Shown here piece after piece: positions 34,251-45,900 of a stretch of 64,000 bases of DNA (within the stretch, counting starts at the first letter, position 1; every line of letters starts with the position of its first letter). Both the position numbers and the translations under genes were made by a program. The notes beneath the pieces are model-generated. The model made no database searches and had not been told where the DNA came from. It was given only the letters and a program-made list of their open reading frames with translations. Origin of the DNA: Chamaecrista fasciculata (taxonomy: Eukaryota; Streptophyta; Magnoliopsida; Fabales; Fabaceae); contig QANZ01015110.1 of the NCBI GenBank assembly GCA_003254925.1, positions 18,334 through 82,333 on the forward strand, in the 5' to 3' direction.

Positions 34251-34254
34251 ATTT

Positions 34255-34795
34255 ATAAGTCAAAGAGTCATCTTGGTGTTAAATGTATGTCCTAATGTTT
34301 ATTTTGGCCATTTATATTTTAAAGTGTTCAAATTAGTTCTAAATGTTGAAAAAATATTTTATTTTGGTCCTAAAAATTGGTAAAGTATTTCATTTTAGTC
34401 CTAAACTATTGAAATTTGTCATATTTCTCTCGTATCTCATTTTAAGTTCAAAGGACTTATTAAGATGAACTCGTAGTTTTGAATTTGTTGCATTCGAATT
34501 TGAAACGAGAAAGATATGATCAACTTTGCTTGTTTGACCATGAAACGAGCGATCTGCTTTTATGATCGATTTGACCTCGTTTGCTGACGGCTCCAACTAA
34601 ATAAATAAAAAGTACTTTTTTAGAACAATATATAACTCTAAATTTATCATGTTTAAATTTGAAATGAGTCATATTTAATAGTTTGTGATCAAAATAAAAT
34701 ATTTTGTCAATATTTAGAACTAGTTTGAACTTTTGAAACATAGTAGACCAAAATAAATATTAAAACATACATTTAGGACCAAAATTAGCCTTTAA
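34255..34795. mobile_element. Inverted-repeat element related to 3795-4665 and 8225-9085
   Basis: The left arm (AATGTATGTCCTAATGTTTA, AAGTGTTCAAATTAGTTCTA) is inverse to the right arm (TAGAACTAGTTTGAACTTTT, TAAAACATACATTTAGGACC). Interior phrases GACCATGAAACGAGCGATC and GTCATATTTCTCTCG are shared with the other copies. Confidence 0.6.
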
Positions 34796-35729
34796 CCTTA
34801 ATTATAATATCGTTAAAAATGATGTATTTAGAAATCGAAATACTTTTTTCAAAATCTGCCCGGGCCTAATTGTTAATTGGCCAAACCATGCATGATACCT
34901 TGTTGGTTTCTTTCTTTTTCCTTTTTAATTATGTAATTTTATGTAATTGTTATAAATAATAATGTTTGTGAGTATCAACAATTGACTTTTGATATTTTCC
35001 ATGTATAGAAGTTAGAGTTTTCTCTATAGTTTCCTGTGTACATCAATATGATCTTAGCCCTTCATTATGTACATTAAGTTGGTACATCTCCCTTATAAAT
35101 CTTTTAGCCTATAAATAGAGGCTTTAGATGTTGATGTAAAGTTGATGAGATAACTTCAATGAAAGAATCACTCTCTCCTCCTACTTTTCCTTCTACTTTG
35201 TATATTCTTATTTCTTATATTTTATAACATGTTATCAGCACGAACCTCTACTGTTTTGAGCTTTTGGCATCTGTGTATGAATCTACCCATTCAAACTTTC
35301 AGCATTTGTCCATGGGTCTCTATCAATTTTTGTTTTTGGTAACTGAACATGAGCCTCTATCGGTGAGCTTTTGGTGACTAAGTACGAATCTTTTCTTATT
35401 TCAATTATGGATAATTAAGGAGGTAAGTTAATTATCTTTCAAGTTTTTTTTTGATAAAATTACTAAAGGTAAGAAACTTTTATGTTGAATGTTTATCATT
35501 ATCATAATATATTTTATAAGTTTATTATTGTGGTCATCTTCTTACAATTTGGAAATGTTTCATATAGCCTGAAGCTACATATGATTAAGTTTTCATAAGA
35601 TTAAATAAAAGTGACTAAGTCACATGTAATTACAGTTTCATATTAAATAAATGGTCTGAAGCCATATTATGTTTTGATTCAACCTTATTGAATCAATTAT
35701 TGTATTCTTGTCAAAGATTAGTGCATTGA

Positions 35730-36030
35730 AAGATTATTGCACATGTTGATAATTTATCAAGGGCGATAGTTTGGTTCTTTGGCTATTTAAGCTGTATAAT
35801 ATTACCCTTGATGGCTAATAGACTTTGGCTATTGAAACTGCCTAATATCAACCCCGAAGGGTAACAGACTTCGGCTATTGAAGCTGTCTAATATCAATCA
35901 TAAAGGCTAATAGTTTGACTATTGAAATGATCTGATAATGCCTTGAAGGCAATTGTATGGCTATTGAAGCTGTGTTATATCAGCCATGAAGGCTAATAGT
36001 CAAATAAAAATTAATAACTTCGAAGGCAAA
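35730..36030 (+). repeat. Imperfect tandem repeats inside the Copia element
   Basis: Units of about 55 bp share GGCTATTGAAGCTG, TAATATCA and TGAAGGCTAATAG-like words, about five copies with substitutions. This lies where gag would be and has replaced or expanded coding sequence. Confidence 0.6.
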
Positions 36031-37375
36031 TAGAAATATATTTTGACCAATTGCTGATAATAATTGCGGTGTTGTTAAAAAAATATTTGTCAATAGTCCT
36101 GAAGACTAAGATCAATCTAAATATTTGATAGACCTGAAGGCCTATATCAAAATAAATATTTTATTTTAGATGCAGATTGATTGATGTATTTTTATATTTG
36201 ATATGTGATCACAATTTATCTTGTGAGGTGTTTGATATATAAAAAAATATTGAGATAGAATCTCCTGTAAAGACGATGTTTGATATGTTAAAATTATTGA
36301 TATTGGGTCTCCAAAAGAGACGAGAGTGACAATATGTCAATTAATAAATGAGACTGTCATTGATTTATTTTAGCAAGTGAACCTGAAGTTCACAGTACAT
36401 TTATTCTGATAATGATTAATTTTCTCGAAAGAAAGAGAATTGAAAAATCTCACAAAGATACTCTGGAAGAGTAATAATACTCTAGAAGAGTATTAATCTC
36501 ATATTTACAAGATTATATTTCTTGACAAAATCCAGTAGTGGTTTGGAATTTGGATACTATTAAAGTATAATATCGATAAACTCAAGGAAAATTTGAGTAT
36601 ATGATATGAATGAATTCTTACATCTCGGTATCTCACTGAATATGAGATAGTTCCTGAATAATGATATAGTTCCTAAAGAACTGAATATGAGATAGTTTCT
36701 GATGAACCAAATATGAGATAGTTCCCGAAGAACTAAATCTTTTTATTTAATTTATTAATTTATTTTATTTCTTTAAATATATATATATATTATTGTTCAT
36801 TTTTTTATTTAGTTAACAATTTATATGTTAATAATGTATTCATTTATTTCTTTCATCATTTTTCATCTATCTTTATATGATTTCTTGTTTCAGTATAAAT
36901 CATGTATCCATCATATTGTATGTATCAAATATTTTGTTGAATTATATCAAGCTTTCCAGAAAGGAAAGAAAAATGTTATGGAGGAAAATGTAAATATAAT
37001 ATGCTCCAGAAGAACCCTCCAACTTGTACTATATTTGTCTTAGTACAATTAAAACATGTGTCGTAATGAACCAGAAGTTCCTTGACATATGTTGTAATGA
37101 TCTAGCGGCTCATTAGTTTAAAGTAATAATGAACCAGAAGTTCATTAATTTAAAAGATATGTTTATAATTTTGTATGACCGGTTAGACCATCCCGGTTCA
37201 CGAATAATGCGAACTCAAATTAATGTCTATTATAGAACCAAAGGTTTATTGTATATAATGAGTTCTTATGTTGCATGTTTTGAAAGAAAATTGATTTTAT
37301 GACCATTACCAGCAAAAGTTGGGATTGGATCCCTTGGAATTCTTGAACGCGTTCATAGAAAAATTGTGGACCTGA

Positions 37376-37790
37376 AGTGCCACCTTGTGGACATGTTGAT
37401 CCACTTTGTTCAAATAAAATGATTGAGCTCAAATTTTGGATTACTCCATCAAGAAAATTTGATAATGCTGGTGAATTTATATCTCAAGTTTTAAAGAGCT
37501 GTTATATGCTCGTTGGGATACATGTGGAACATCATGTTGTTTATGTCCACACGGTAAATGGTCTTGTTGAATAATTAAATACATGATGAGAACATATCAT
37601 TTTATATCATGCAACACTTGTACGCATTAAATTAATAACGTATCATAAATTCTCCCATATAATAGGCTTTGGGTCAGGAGCCGAATATTTCTCATTTAAG
37701 AATTATTTGGGTGCTGGATTTATATTGCTCCACCATGTGAATCAAAATAGGCCCCAATGAAAATTGAGAATATAAGTTGGGTTTGAATCT
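37376..37790 (+). pseudogene. Copia integrase core remnant
   Basis: The frame contains FDNAGEFISQ, GIHVEHHVVYVHTVNGLVE and then (after stops) FGQEPNISHLRI, matching the order D-N-A/S-G-E-F, V-E-H and H-x-x-N-G-x-x-E, then the GxEPxxSHLR block of Copia integrases. Stops and a frameshift make it non-functional. Confidence 0.8.
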
Positions 37791-38554
37791 CGCTCAATTA
37801 TTAAATATCTTAAACTCCTGAAGGGAGATAGTTCATGACATGATTTGTCAATGGAATTAATTTTTCAACATTAGGGGGAGAAAGAAAATAGCTGGAAAAA
37901 TGACTTACAAGAAATGCATGGTTATTATATTCGTTTGATCCTCATATGAACTTGAAGTTCAAAGAATAATTTATTTGAAGAATATTGCAAAATAAATTGC
38001 AAAATAAATATGACAAAGTCATATTTTCTAGCTGAAAATGCTCCAATATCTATATTGAGGTCCCTGAAGGGACTAATTGGTTCCAGAGATAAGAATCCTC
38101 GAAAATAAAAGGAGCATATGAAAAAGATGGTCGGATCAAGGAAATATAAGAAGACATAATGAATGAAAAATCTCTAGAAGAGATTCAGGTACTTGAAAGT
38201 GAAAAAAATAATGAGATCTCAATATGTTTATTACTGCCAAAGTATGGAACCGACATGAAGATATTGTCGACAAAGTATTTACATATAATGTAGCGCTACA
38301 AATTACAAATTATAAAACATTGAGGATCATGAATAACATTTCGTCGAAGAATGTCGACGATAAAAATTGGCCAAATTGAAAAGAAAGGATCCAAGATGAG
38401 TAAAACTCACTCGAGAAATGTAGAAATTTTGGACTTGAAGTCCACGGACATGATGGTGTGCAACTAGTTGAATATAAATAAGTTTTTGTGCAAAAAGAAA
38501 CGAGAAATTGAAAATTTTGACATACAAAGACTAGAAATTTATTTTAAGGAGTTT

Positions 38555-38870
38555 GATACTCCCGTGGTGGATGCAATTATTTTTGAATATATGATCTGGC
38601 TGTTTATAAAAGGCTTAGATGTCCAAATATTTGAAGATGTGAATTTAGTAGGGTACAAATGAGTTTGAGTAAATGAAAATGAAAGGATAAAGTTGTAAGA
38701 CACAAACTCAAATGTCTCACATTGACTATGTAAAGACATATTCTTTGGAGATGGATGCAATCCTCTTTAAATATTTTATTAGTCTAGCATTGTATGAAAA
38801 ACTTGATATGCATCTAATGGCTATGGTTATAGTCCATTCATATGACTTATTAGACAATGAAATATGAAAA
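38555..38870 (+). pseudogene. Copia reverse transcriptase remnant
   Basis: Pieces read TPVVDAIIFEYMIWL and, shortly after, MDAILFKYFISLALYEKLDM. Both correspond to the same RT segment (VVDAxTFRYLISLA). The segment is therefore present twice, which points to an internal duplication during decay. Confidence 0.65.
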
Positions 38871-39599
38871 TCCCTGAAGGATTATAGGAAGCATGTCAGA
38901 TGTCATGTAAATAAAGATGAATAAAATCCTACATGAGTTTGAAAATAAAATCTGGACATATGTCATACAGTTGTCTCAAGAAATATTATTTAAAAGATAT
39001 CAAAATGTGTAATCAATAGTGTGTATATTTATTATTGTTGGAACTCCTGAAGAGTTCAAATAATAGTAAAATATTGATAGTTTTGCAAGAAAGATTTTGC
39101 AAAGATAAAATTTTGTCTCATCTTACAGATTAAGCATATTTTAATAGTGAGATTATTACTGATATTATATAGAAAGTGTATTAAGATAGTTTCACATAGA
39201 TAAGGTGAATGACCTAGCTAGGTGCATCTATGATGGTTAGATAAATCATTTGAAGTGGTAAAATATCCTTTTAACCTCAAATGAAGATGAAATTCTTTGG
39301 TCCTGTAGTACCATATCTTCATATTATAAGCGGATTAATGTTTTTCGGTACACTTGCTAGCGATATATAGTTCTTCATTAATCAAAAGACTTTGGAATGA
39401 ATGAAAAATACTTTAAAGATAGAAATTTATTTTATTTAAATAAATTTAGTTCACCATTCCTTGATGACGTAGATACTAGCTAATTATCTGATCTTCAGAG
39501 ACGATACATAAGGCAAATCAAGAATGTCTTTAGTTGAGACTACTAATTCAACACATCCAGAAGATGTGTAATTTGTTTTGCAGGGAAATGTGTCAACCT

Positions 39600-39760
39600 T
39601 ATTGTATGAAGATAATATGACATGTATAGCAAGACGACATAGAAGTTCAACAAGTTCGATCAAGTGGTAATTTAGCAGATTTTATGGAGGCATTGCCCAT
39701 TGCAGCATTTGAGAAATTGGTTTATCAAATTGGAATGCGTCAATTAAAAGATCCTTAGTG
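39600..39760 (+). pseudogene. Copia RNase H C-terminal remnant
   Basis: The frame reads QQVRSSGNLADFMEALPIAA and then FEKLVYQIGMRQLK, the usual C-terminal block of plant Copia polyproteins, shortly before the 3' LTR. Confidence 0.75.
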
Positions 39761-40166
39761 ATGTTATGATGAGGCGGAGATACGCGTTGTACTATTTTTC
39801 CTTTGCCATGGTTTTGTTCCACTGGGTTTTCTTGACAAGGTTTTTAATGAGGCAGCTTGTAATGCGTATCAATAAATTGTGAATATTTAAGGGAAGTGTT
39901 ATAAATAATAATGTTTGTGAATATCCATAACTGACTTTTGATATTCTCCATGTATAGAAGTTAAAGTTTTCTCTATAGTTTCCTGTGTACATCAATATGA
40001 TCTTAGCCCTTCATTATGTACATTAAGTTGATACATCTCCCTTATAGATCCTTTAGCCTATAAATAGAGGCTTTGAGTGTTGATGTAAAGTTGATGAGAT
40101 CACTTCAATGAAAGAATCACTCTCTCCTCCTACTTTTCCCTCTATTTTGTATATTCTTATTTCTTA

Positions 40167-41463
40167 GGCCAAAGTGCAATATTGGTCCTATAAGTTTGCA
40201 TGAGTTCCCAGATCAGTCCTATAAGTTTTTTCGTCTCAGATTTGGTCCCATAAGTTTGAAAAATTCTCACCGTTAGTCCTATCGATATTTCCGTTAAATT
40301 TTTTCCGTTAATGCTGATGTGGCATGATGACTGGGATATTGAAGTGGCAAATTTAGATGATGTGGATAAAAAAAGGACTATTATGCAAAAACTAATAACA
40401 TTTTAACAACAATAATAAAAAAAATCCATTTCACACAGACACCGTCGTTTAAGATCTATATTTCGCAAACTAAACACTAACCTTTCCGCCATTGAAGAAT
40501 TCTTCAAGCTCTGAGAATCCTCCATTTCCACATTCCTGTTCGAATCAACACCGAAATAATCAGAATGCTCCTGATCCTGAATCTGCATCCATACACGTGT
40601 CCATTAATTCCGCGTGATCCGTAAATGTAATCGGCGTGATATTGATGTCAGAGTCAGATTCAGAGTGAGAGATAATCTTCTTGTCCTGATACTCCACCTC
40701 CTCTGCCACACGCGATTCATCATCAGTACAATCGGATTCGGATTTGGTGCGATCTGCGGATTTCTTCGAGAGCTCTCGGTAGAGTTGTGACTCGACATTA
40801 TTGTCGCCGCCGTCGATGGAGTTCTGAGCGATGATCTGGCGGGAATTGGCGAGGAGAGCGGTGATGATGGCGTTGAAGATGAGGAAAACAAAGACAGGGC
40901 TGCCGAGGAAGGCATGGAGGCGGCGGAAGTAGTCGCCGGAGATCTGGACGGCGAAACAGAGGCGAGTGAGGATCCAATAGACGAGAATCGGAGAAAGGCA
41001 GAGTTCAATAATGCGAAGCGTTCTGGTAATGGTGGTGAAGAGGTTTTCCCTTCGAATGCCCTTAGGCTTAACGACGGTGTTAGTGTTTAGTTTGAAGATT
41101 CAGGATGCAGATTCTCAGAGCTTGAAGAATTCTTCAATGGCGGAAAGGTTAGTCTTTAGTTTGCGAAATATAGATGTTAAACGACGGTGTCTGTGTGAAA
41201 TGGATTTTTTTTTATTATTGTTGTTAAAATGTTATTAGTTTTTGCATAATAGTCCTTTTTTTATCCACATCATCTAAATTTGCCACTTCAATATCCCAGT
41301 CATCATGCCACATCAGCATTAACGGAAAAAATTTAACGGAAATATCGATAGGACTAACGGTGAGAATTTTTCAAACTTATGGGACCAAATCTGAGACGAA
41401 AAAACTTATAGGACTGATCTGGGAACTCATGCAAACTTATAGGACCAATATTGCACTTTGGCC
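40167..41463. mobile_element. Pack-MULE with arms of about 350 bp and a 9-bp target duplication
   Basis: The 1297-bp element has ends GGCCAAAGTGCAATATTGG and CCAATATTGCACTTTGGCC, a perfect inverse. Arms run 40167-40519 and 41110-41463 and are nearly identical in inverse orientation, so the element looks young. The flanking duplication TATTTCTTA is perfect at 40158-40166 and 41464-41472. It sits inside the 3' LTR of the Copia element. The inner part carries a DUF4408-like gene piece, and the inner ends of the arms also contain coding-like sequence. No transposase, so it would have moved with help from an autonomous MULE. Confidence 0.93.
40560..41099 (-). pseudogene. Captured DUF4408-like gene fragment in the Pack-MULE
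   Basis: A 179-codon open minus-strand frame contains TITRTLRIIELCLSPILVYW, then YFRRLHAFLGSPVFVFLIFN and AIITALLANSRQI. This hydrophobic pair of segments is typical of the plant DUF4408 domain of small membrane proteins. A Ser/Asp/Glu-rich tail follows (ESQLYRELSKKSADRTKS, DDESRVAEEVEYQDKK), as in such proteins. The frame has no start codon ahead of the domain (TGA at 41100-41102) and ends at TGA 40560-40562. An overlapping frame continues into the left arm (HSDYFGVDSNRNVEMEDSQ), suggesting a frameshift. The family name is by remembered similarity. Confidence 0.65.
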
Positions 41464-41674
41464 TATTTCTTATATTTTATAACAGTAATAAAAATATGTT
41501 GCATTTTTGGTATATGAAAAAGAGACCGATAATGATCGTTTAAATATTTTTTTAAATCATCTGGAAATATTCTGTGTGTAATATAGTCCAAGAATGTTCT
41601 ACACATTCCTCTCCAACGATATAAATTATTAGAAATGCACCATGGCTTTTCTATAATCTTGTTAAATAATTAAG

Positions 41675-42072
41675 TTAAAAATACTATTGGTACTCCTAAA
41701 GTATGCGATTATTTTCTGTTGTACCACTAAAGTTTTTATTTTGTTAATTGTACCCTCAAAGTATAAGATTAGTTTCAGTTATATCCCAAAATTTTTTTGA
41801 GTCAATAATACCCTCAATCTTTTCTTGTTTGTATTAATTATACCCCTAATTTTTTTATTTTTTGTGTCAATTGTACCCTAAATTAGAGGGTATTTGGGGG
41901 TACAATTGATTCAAATGTAAAACGTTAGGAGTATAATTGACTAAAAAAAATTGAGGGTCGTCTAACTGAAACTGACCCCATAGTTTGGGGTACAATTGAC
42001 CCAAAACAAACTTCAGGAGTACAACTGAAAATGATCACATACTTTGAAAGTACCAATAATACTTTTGCCAAT
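41675..42072. mobile_element. MITE of the AAAGTACT(A/T)(T/C)TGGTA family, copy 4
   Basis: Left AAAAATACTATTGGTACTCC is inverse to right AGTACCAATAATACTTTTGCC. Repeated inner words (TTTCAGTTATATCCC versus GTCTAACTGAAACTGACCC) and GGGTACAATTGA-type words are present on both sides. It lies just 3' of the Copia element. Confidence 0.65.
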
Positions 42073-42079
42073 AATTTAA

Positions 42080-42935
42080 AGTTGAGCTATAAAAATTAAA
42101 CAATTTTTTAATTATTTGGTCTTAATTAAAGTAGAGCTAAATAATAGCTGGAGAGGAATGTGTAGAACATCCTTGGACTATATAATTAAACAAATTAATT
42201 TGGTCTTAATTAAAGTAGAGCTAAATAATTTGTTCAAAAAAAAAAGTAGAGCTAAATAATATTAGAACCAACTTTAATTATTTTATTTTTAAAAAATATT
42301 ATTTAAATTTATATTAATTCAAAAAATTTTAATATTTTATATTGTTTTTAAAAATAAACAAAGAAAAAAACTGAGTCAAAAATAATTTTTCAATAGAAGA
42401 TGAAAAATCAGCTCTAAGCCCTAATAGAATCAACTCATAATTTAGTTTTTAACTTAAATTAAAAACTATGGTGGAGCATATTATTACTTTATTGAAAATT
42501 GTTAATAAAAGAATAAAATCGATGAAAAATGTAAAATTTTAAGAGATAAAATCGACAATAAATAAATATTGAGAATGAAATTAAAGATTAATATAGTTTG
42601 AAAATAAAAAGGAAGTTTTTGCCTATATATATATATTATATTTCTTGTATCATTCCATATTTGTTTCTTTTTAGTTGGCTAATAGCATTCCTTTGGAGCT
42701 GCAATTACAAGGAAGAAGAACTATATATAAACAAAAAAAAAACAGTAAGGAAAAGCAAATACTAAGTAAGAGTCAAATTCCATTTCAAAGAATCAAAGCC
42801 CTACAAAGTCCAAACTAGTCCCCTCTTCTAATGAAAAACTCATTAATTTAGGAAAAAAAAAAGGAAAAGAAAAAAAAAAATCAACCCTCAAGACCCCATG
42901 AACAATATATACATTGCCTCAATGTGATAGATAAT
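42080..42935. other. Intergenic 3' flank of the DUF789 gene, no other gene seen
   Basis: AT-rich. The phrase AGTAGAGCTAAATAAT occurs three times (about 42131, 42213, 42245), a small local duplication. The 3' UTR of the DUF789 gene should lie in the last few hundred bases. Confidence 0.45.
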
Positions 42936-42940
42936 ATACT

Positions 42941-42972
42941 CACTACAAGAAAACGCCTATTTTCTTGTAGTG
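42941..42972. mobile_element. CACTA-type terminal palindrome overlapping the end of the DUF789 CDS
   Basis: Two perfect inverted 13-mers, CACTACAAGAAAA (42941-42953) and TTTTCTTGTAGTG (42960-42972), are separated by only six bases. CACTACAAGAAAA is the same terminal sequence that bounds the CACTA element at 51344-55385. This is two transposon ends back to back with no body. It supplies the last codons and stop of the minus-strand gene. Confidence 0.85.
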
Positions 42973-45900
42973 GAAGGCGAAGAAGTTAAAGTCATGATGA
43001 TGAACATTGAGCTGTTTGAGCCATGATTCTGCAGCATTGTGGAGAAATGAAAGCCTTTCTTGGTCACAAGACTCAGAATTGACCCAAATATCGTCACACA
43101 TTTTGTAGGTAGCCACACCAAATGGAGACACACCTATGTTTCCACTCTTTCTTGATTTCAAGCATTTCTTTTCCCAACCACATCGTATGATCTCTTTCCC
43201 CAAGTCTATGTCCTCGTACTCCTTTGCACTATCTGAATATATATATGATTAATAACACAGTTTCAAGTTTACAACTTTCTGGAACTAAATAAGAATTTAA
43301 ATCTTCTGCAGTGTAAATGATATGTAGTTTAGAAAGAGAAAAAAGAGTTAGAGAGAAGGTGTCAAAGGGACCCATAACGTCTATCTCAAACTCTTCTTTT
43401 CTCTTTTTAAAAAGCAGTGCATTTGCATTGCAAAATTATTTTCAACTAAGCTATCTTGCATAGGTATGGGTGGATAAAGATTTGGATTCAAATGCACAAA
43501 AATCGTGTGTATTCAAGTACGGAGTATGTGCAAAGGATCTTTTTGGCTAATAGAGCAAACCTCATTCTTTAAATTGAAACTTTTCAAACCACAAGGACTC
43601 AATTTCAAAATATCCCATATTATAGGGACCTTCCATGTAATTTATGCTAAAATTCATATTAAAGTAACTTTAGCAAATCTAAGTTAGAAGTTTTTTTTTT
43701 TTGGCCTGAATCTAAGTTAAGAGTTTTTTTTTTGGCCTGAATCTAACTTTATGTGACAAAATTTTAAAAATTAGTATGAAATATATATTTAAATATGAAA
43801 CAATATATGATTAAATGTATATTTATTTAATATCTCTTTTTAAAATAGAATAAATCTATTTTTTTAGTACTTGAGTTTATCCTAAAATTAAAAATTAATA
43901 TCTAGATATTGAAAATAATTTTTTTAATCCTTAAAAAGTTGATTTTTTTCAAAAAAAAAAATAGAGATCAAAAAATATATCTTCAATATCTAAGAACTAA
44001 ATTGAATTCTTTAGATAAGTTTAAAGACTAAAAAAAGAAATTCTCTTTTAAAAATATGTTTTCTTTCATTAATACAATAAAATCAATGCTATTGTAACAG
44101 AAATAGAATTAGGTAAAACAAATATACATGAGATATATATATTTTTTTGGTACATGTACATGAGATATTTATTTCGTAATATTGAATGAAAATCAGAAGT
44201 ATCTAAAAAATACCCGTTACAATTTGAATGATTTACCTTGGAAAGATGACGATAATGTATGGTAGGTGAGGAAGCATGTCTCCAAGCCCTTCTCATTTTT
44301 CAGACTGGGTATGGAATAAATAGGGTACCTAAACATTTATTGCAGAATGCATTTTTAATTACAGGAAATGAGGTAATAAAACATTGAGTAACTTATAATT
44401 CAGTTCTTGAAAGATTATTAAATTGACAACTCAGTACCTTAAAGATTGAAATACATAGTTTAGTCCCTGAAAGATCAAAACACTATATATACTTGTTAGT
44501 CATTTTCATAGACTAAATAGTATATCGTTTTAATCTTTTAAAGACTAAAGAATATATCGTTTTATTTGGACTAACTTAAGTATTTCAATCTTTTAAGGAC
44601 TGATTGTCAATCAATAAGGTTTCAAGGATTAAATTGTCAATTTATTTAATAAAACATTGTACTATACTACCACAAAGTATGAGACAAAAAACATGAGAAT
44701 GATTCTTACATATGAAAATGAGACAGAACTGAAACTAGAGCCAGAGAAAAAAATTGCCTTGTAGCTTAACAATCTATCAGTTACAATTTATAAGTAAATG
44801 GCATCATATTAAGTGCTAATTGAAGACTTGAAACTTCAGTTTGAGGCTTTGAGCTCCATCTATTTTATTGGAACTTTATTGGAACTTAAAAGTATGAGCA
44901 GCAATTACCACTTCTCAAACAGAACAGTTTCATTTATGAAAAAACAGAATTCTCAATTTTTGAGATTAACACATAACAACAACCTAGAAAGTATGGACAC
45001 TTCATTTTGAGAGCATATCATCATGTCGTGTCATGTAATTTTTACAATTTAGCATGTCAATGTGCCTGTATACGTATCGTGTCAGTGTCTGTGCTTCATA
45101 GAAAATAACTAATCAAGGCTTGCTCACCAAGCAACCGCCATCCAACTCGCCGGGGAAAGATCCACGCTCTTTAGTGTCTTTATCGCCGGATGGCTTATTG
45201 CTAACTCCTCAATCTGAAACCAGAATTACAATTAGTCCTCACTCCTCAGCATTGTGTGAGTGTGACACAAAAAATACACATCATTTACAGTACAAGTTTG
45301 AATCCTATGCAACATTTTTCTGTAGCCTTTGAGGAAAATACATAGCATAACAACTAAAACACAAATCTATACAATAACTAAAAGAAAAAAAGTCACTTTT
45401 GATCAATATCCATTGTTGAAAAGAAACGAACATTCCAACCTTTTTCGATAATGGAACTCTCTGATAAGGGGAAGAGGTCTCGATGTAGTTTAAGTATGAA
45501 TACCCAAGCCTCTCTCTAGCAGTCCATGAATTTTCCTGATCACAACTTGAGTCCTCTGAAACAACATCCTCCCATGCTTTGCTGGAATTGTCGCTTAAGG
45601 ATCGCGATAAATTATCGCTTCCACTGTCATCACTCCATGAATCACTTTCAAATTCAGCCACTTCACCATCTTCTTTCCTGTTCCTAGAACAAGTAGACAT
45701 GCTACTAAATTAAACTGGTTTCATCTTAGAGTAGTTAACTGATAATCTGTTATCTTAAATAATAATAATCCACCAAACTCAGATATCTTAAACTAAAGGC
45801 CCGTACTTCGCCATCATGTTGAGTTTGGATAGGTAGACTACAAATTTAGATTTTCTAAAGTGGAGTTGTTAGAATATTTTGTGCAATTTAGAGAAAACTA

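Larger units (their letters stand above)
34948..41484 (+). mobile_element. Degenerate Ty1/Copia LTR retrotransposon with a MULE inserted in its 3' LTR
   Basis: The 5' LTR is 34948-35229 (282 bp, TGTTATAA...TTATAACA). The 3' LTR starts at 39897 and ends at 41484; removing the MULE and one copy of its target duplication leaves 282 bp. The target duplication is GTAAT at 34943-34947 and 41485-41489. A primer-binding-site-like TGTTATCAGCACGAA follows the 5' LTR, and a purine tract AAGGGAAG precedes the 3' LTR. The two LTRs differ at about 15 positions by eye, so the insertion is not recent. Coding parts are scattered and full of stops. Order: integrase core at 37376-37575 and beyond, reverse transcriptase at about 38560-38870, RNase H end at about 39600-39760. 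The INT-before-RT order is diagnostic of Copia. Confidence 0.9.

Noticed and set aside
40604..41008. A 134-aa Ser-rich ORF
   Set aside because: It is a shifted frame over the DUF4408-like cargo; the frame at 40560-41099 is the one with family motifs.
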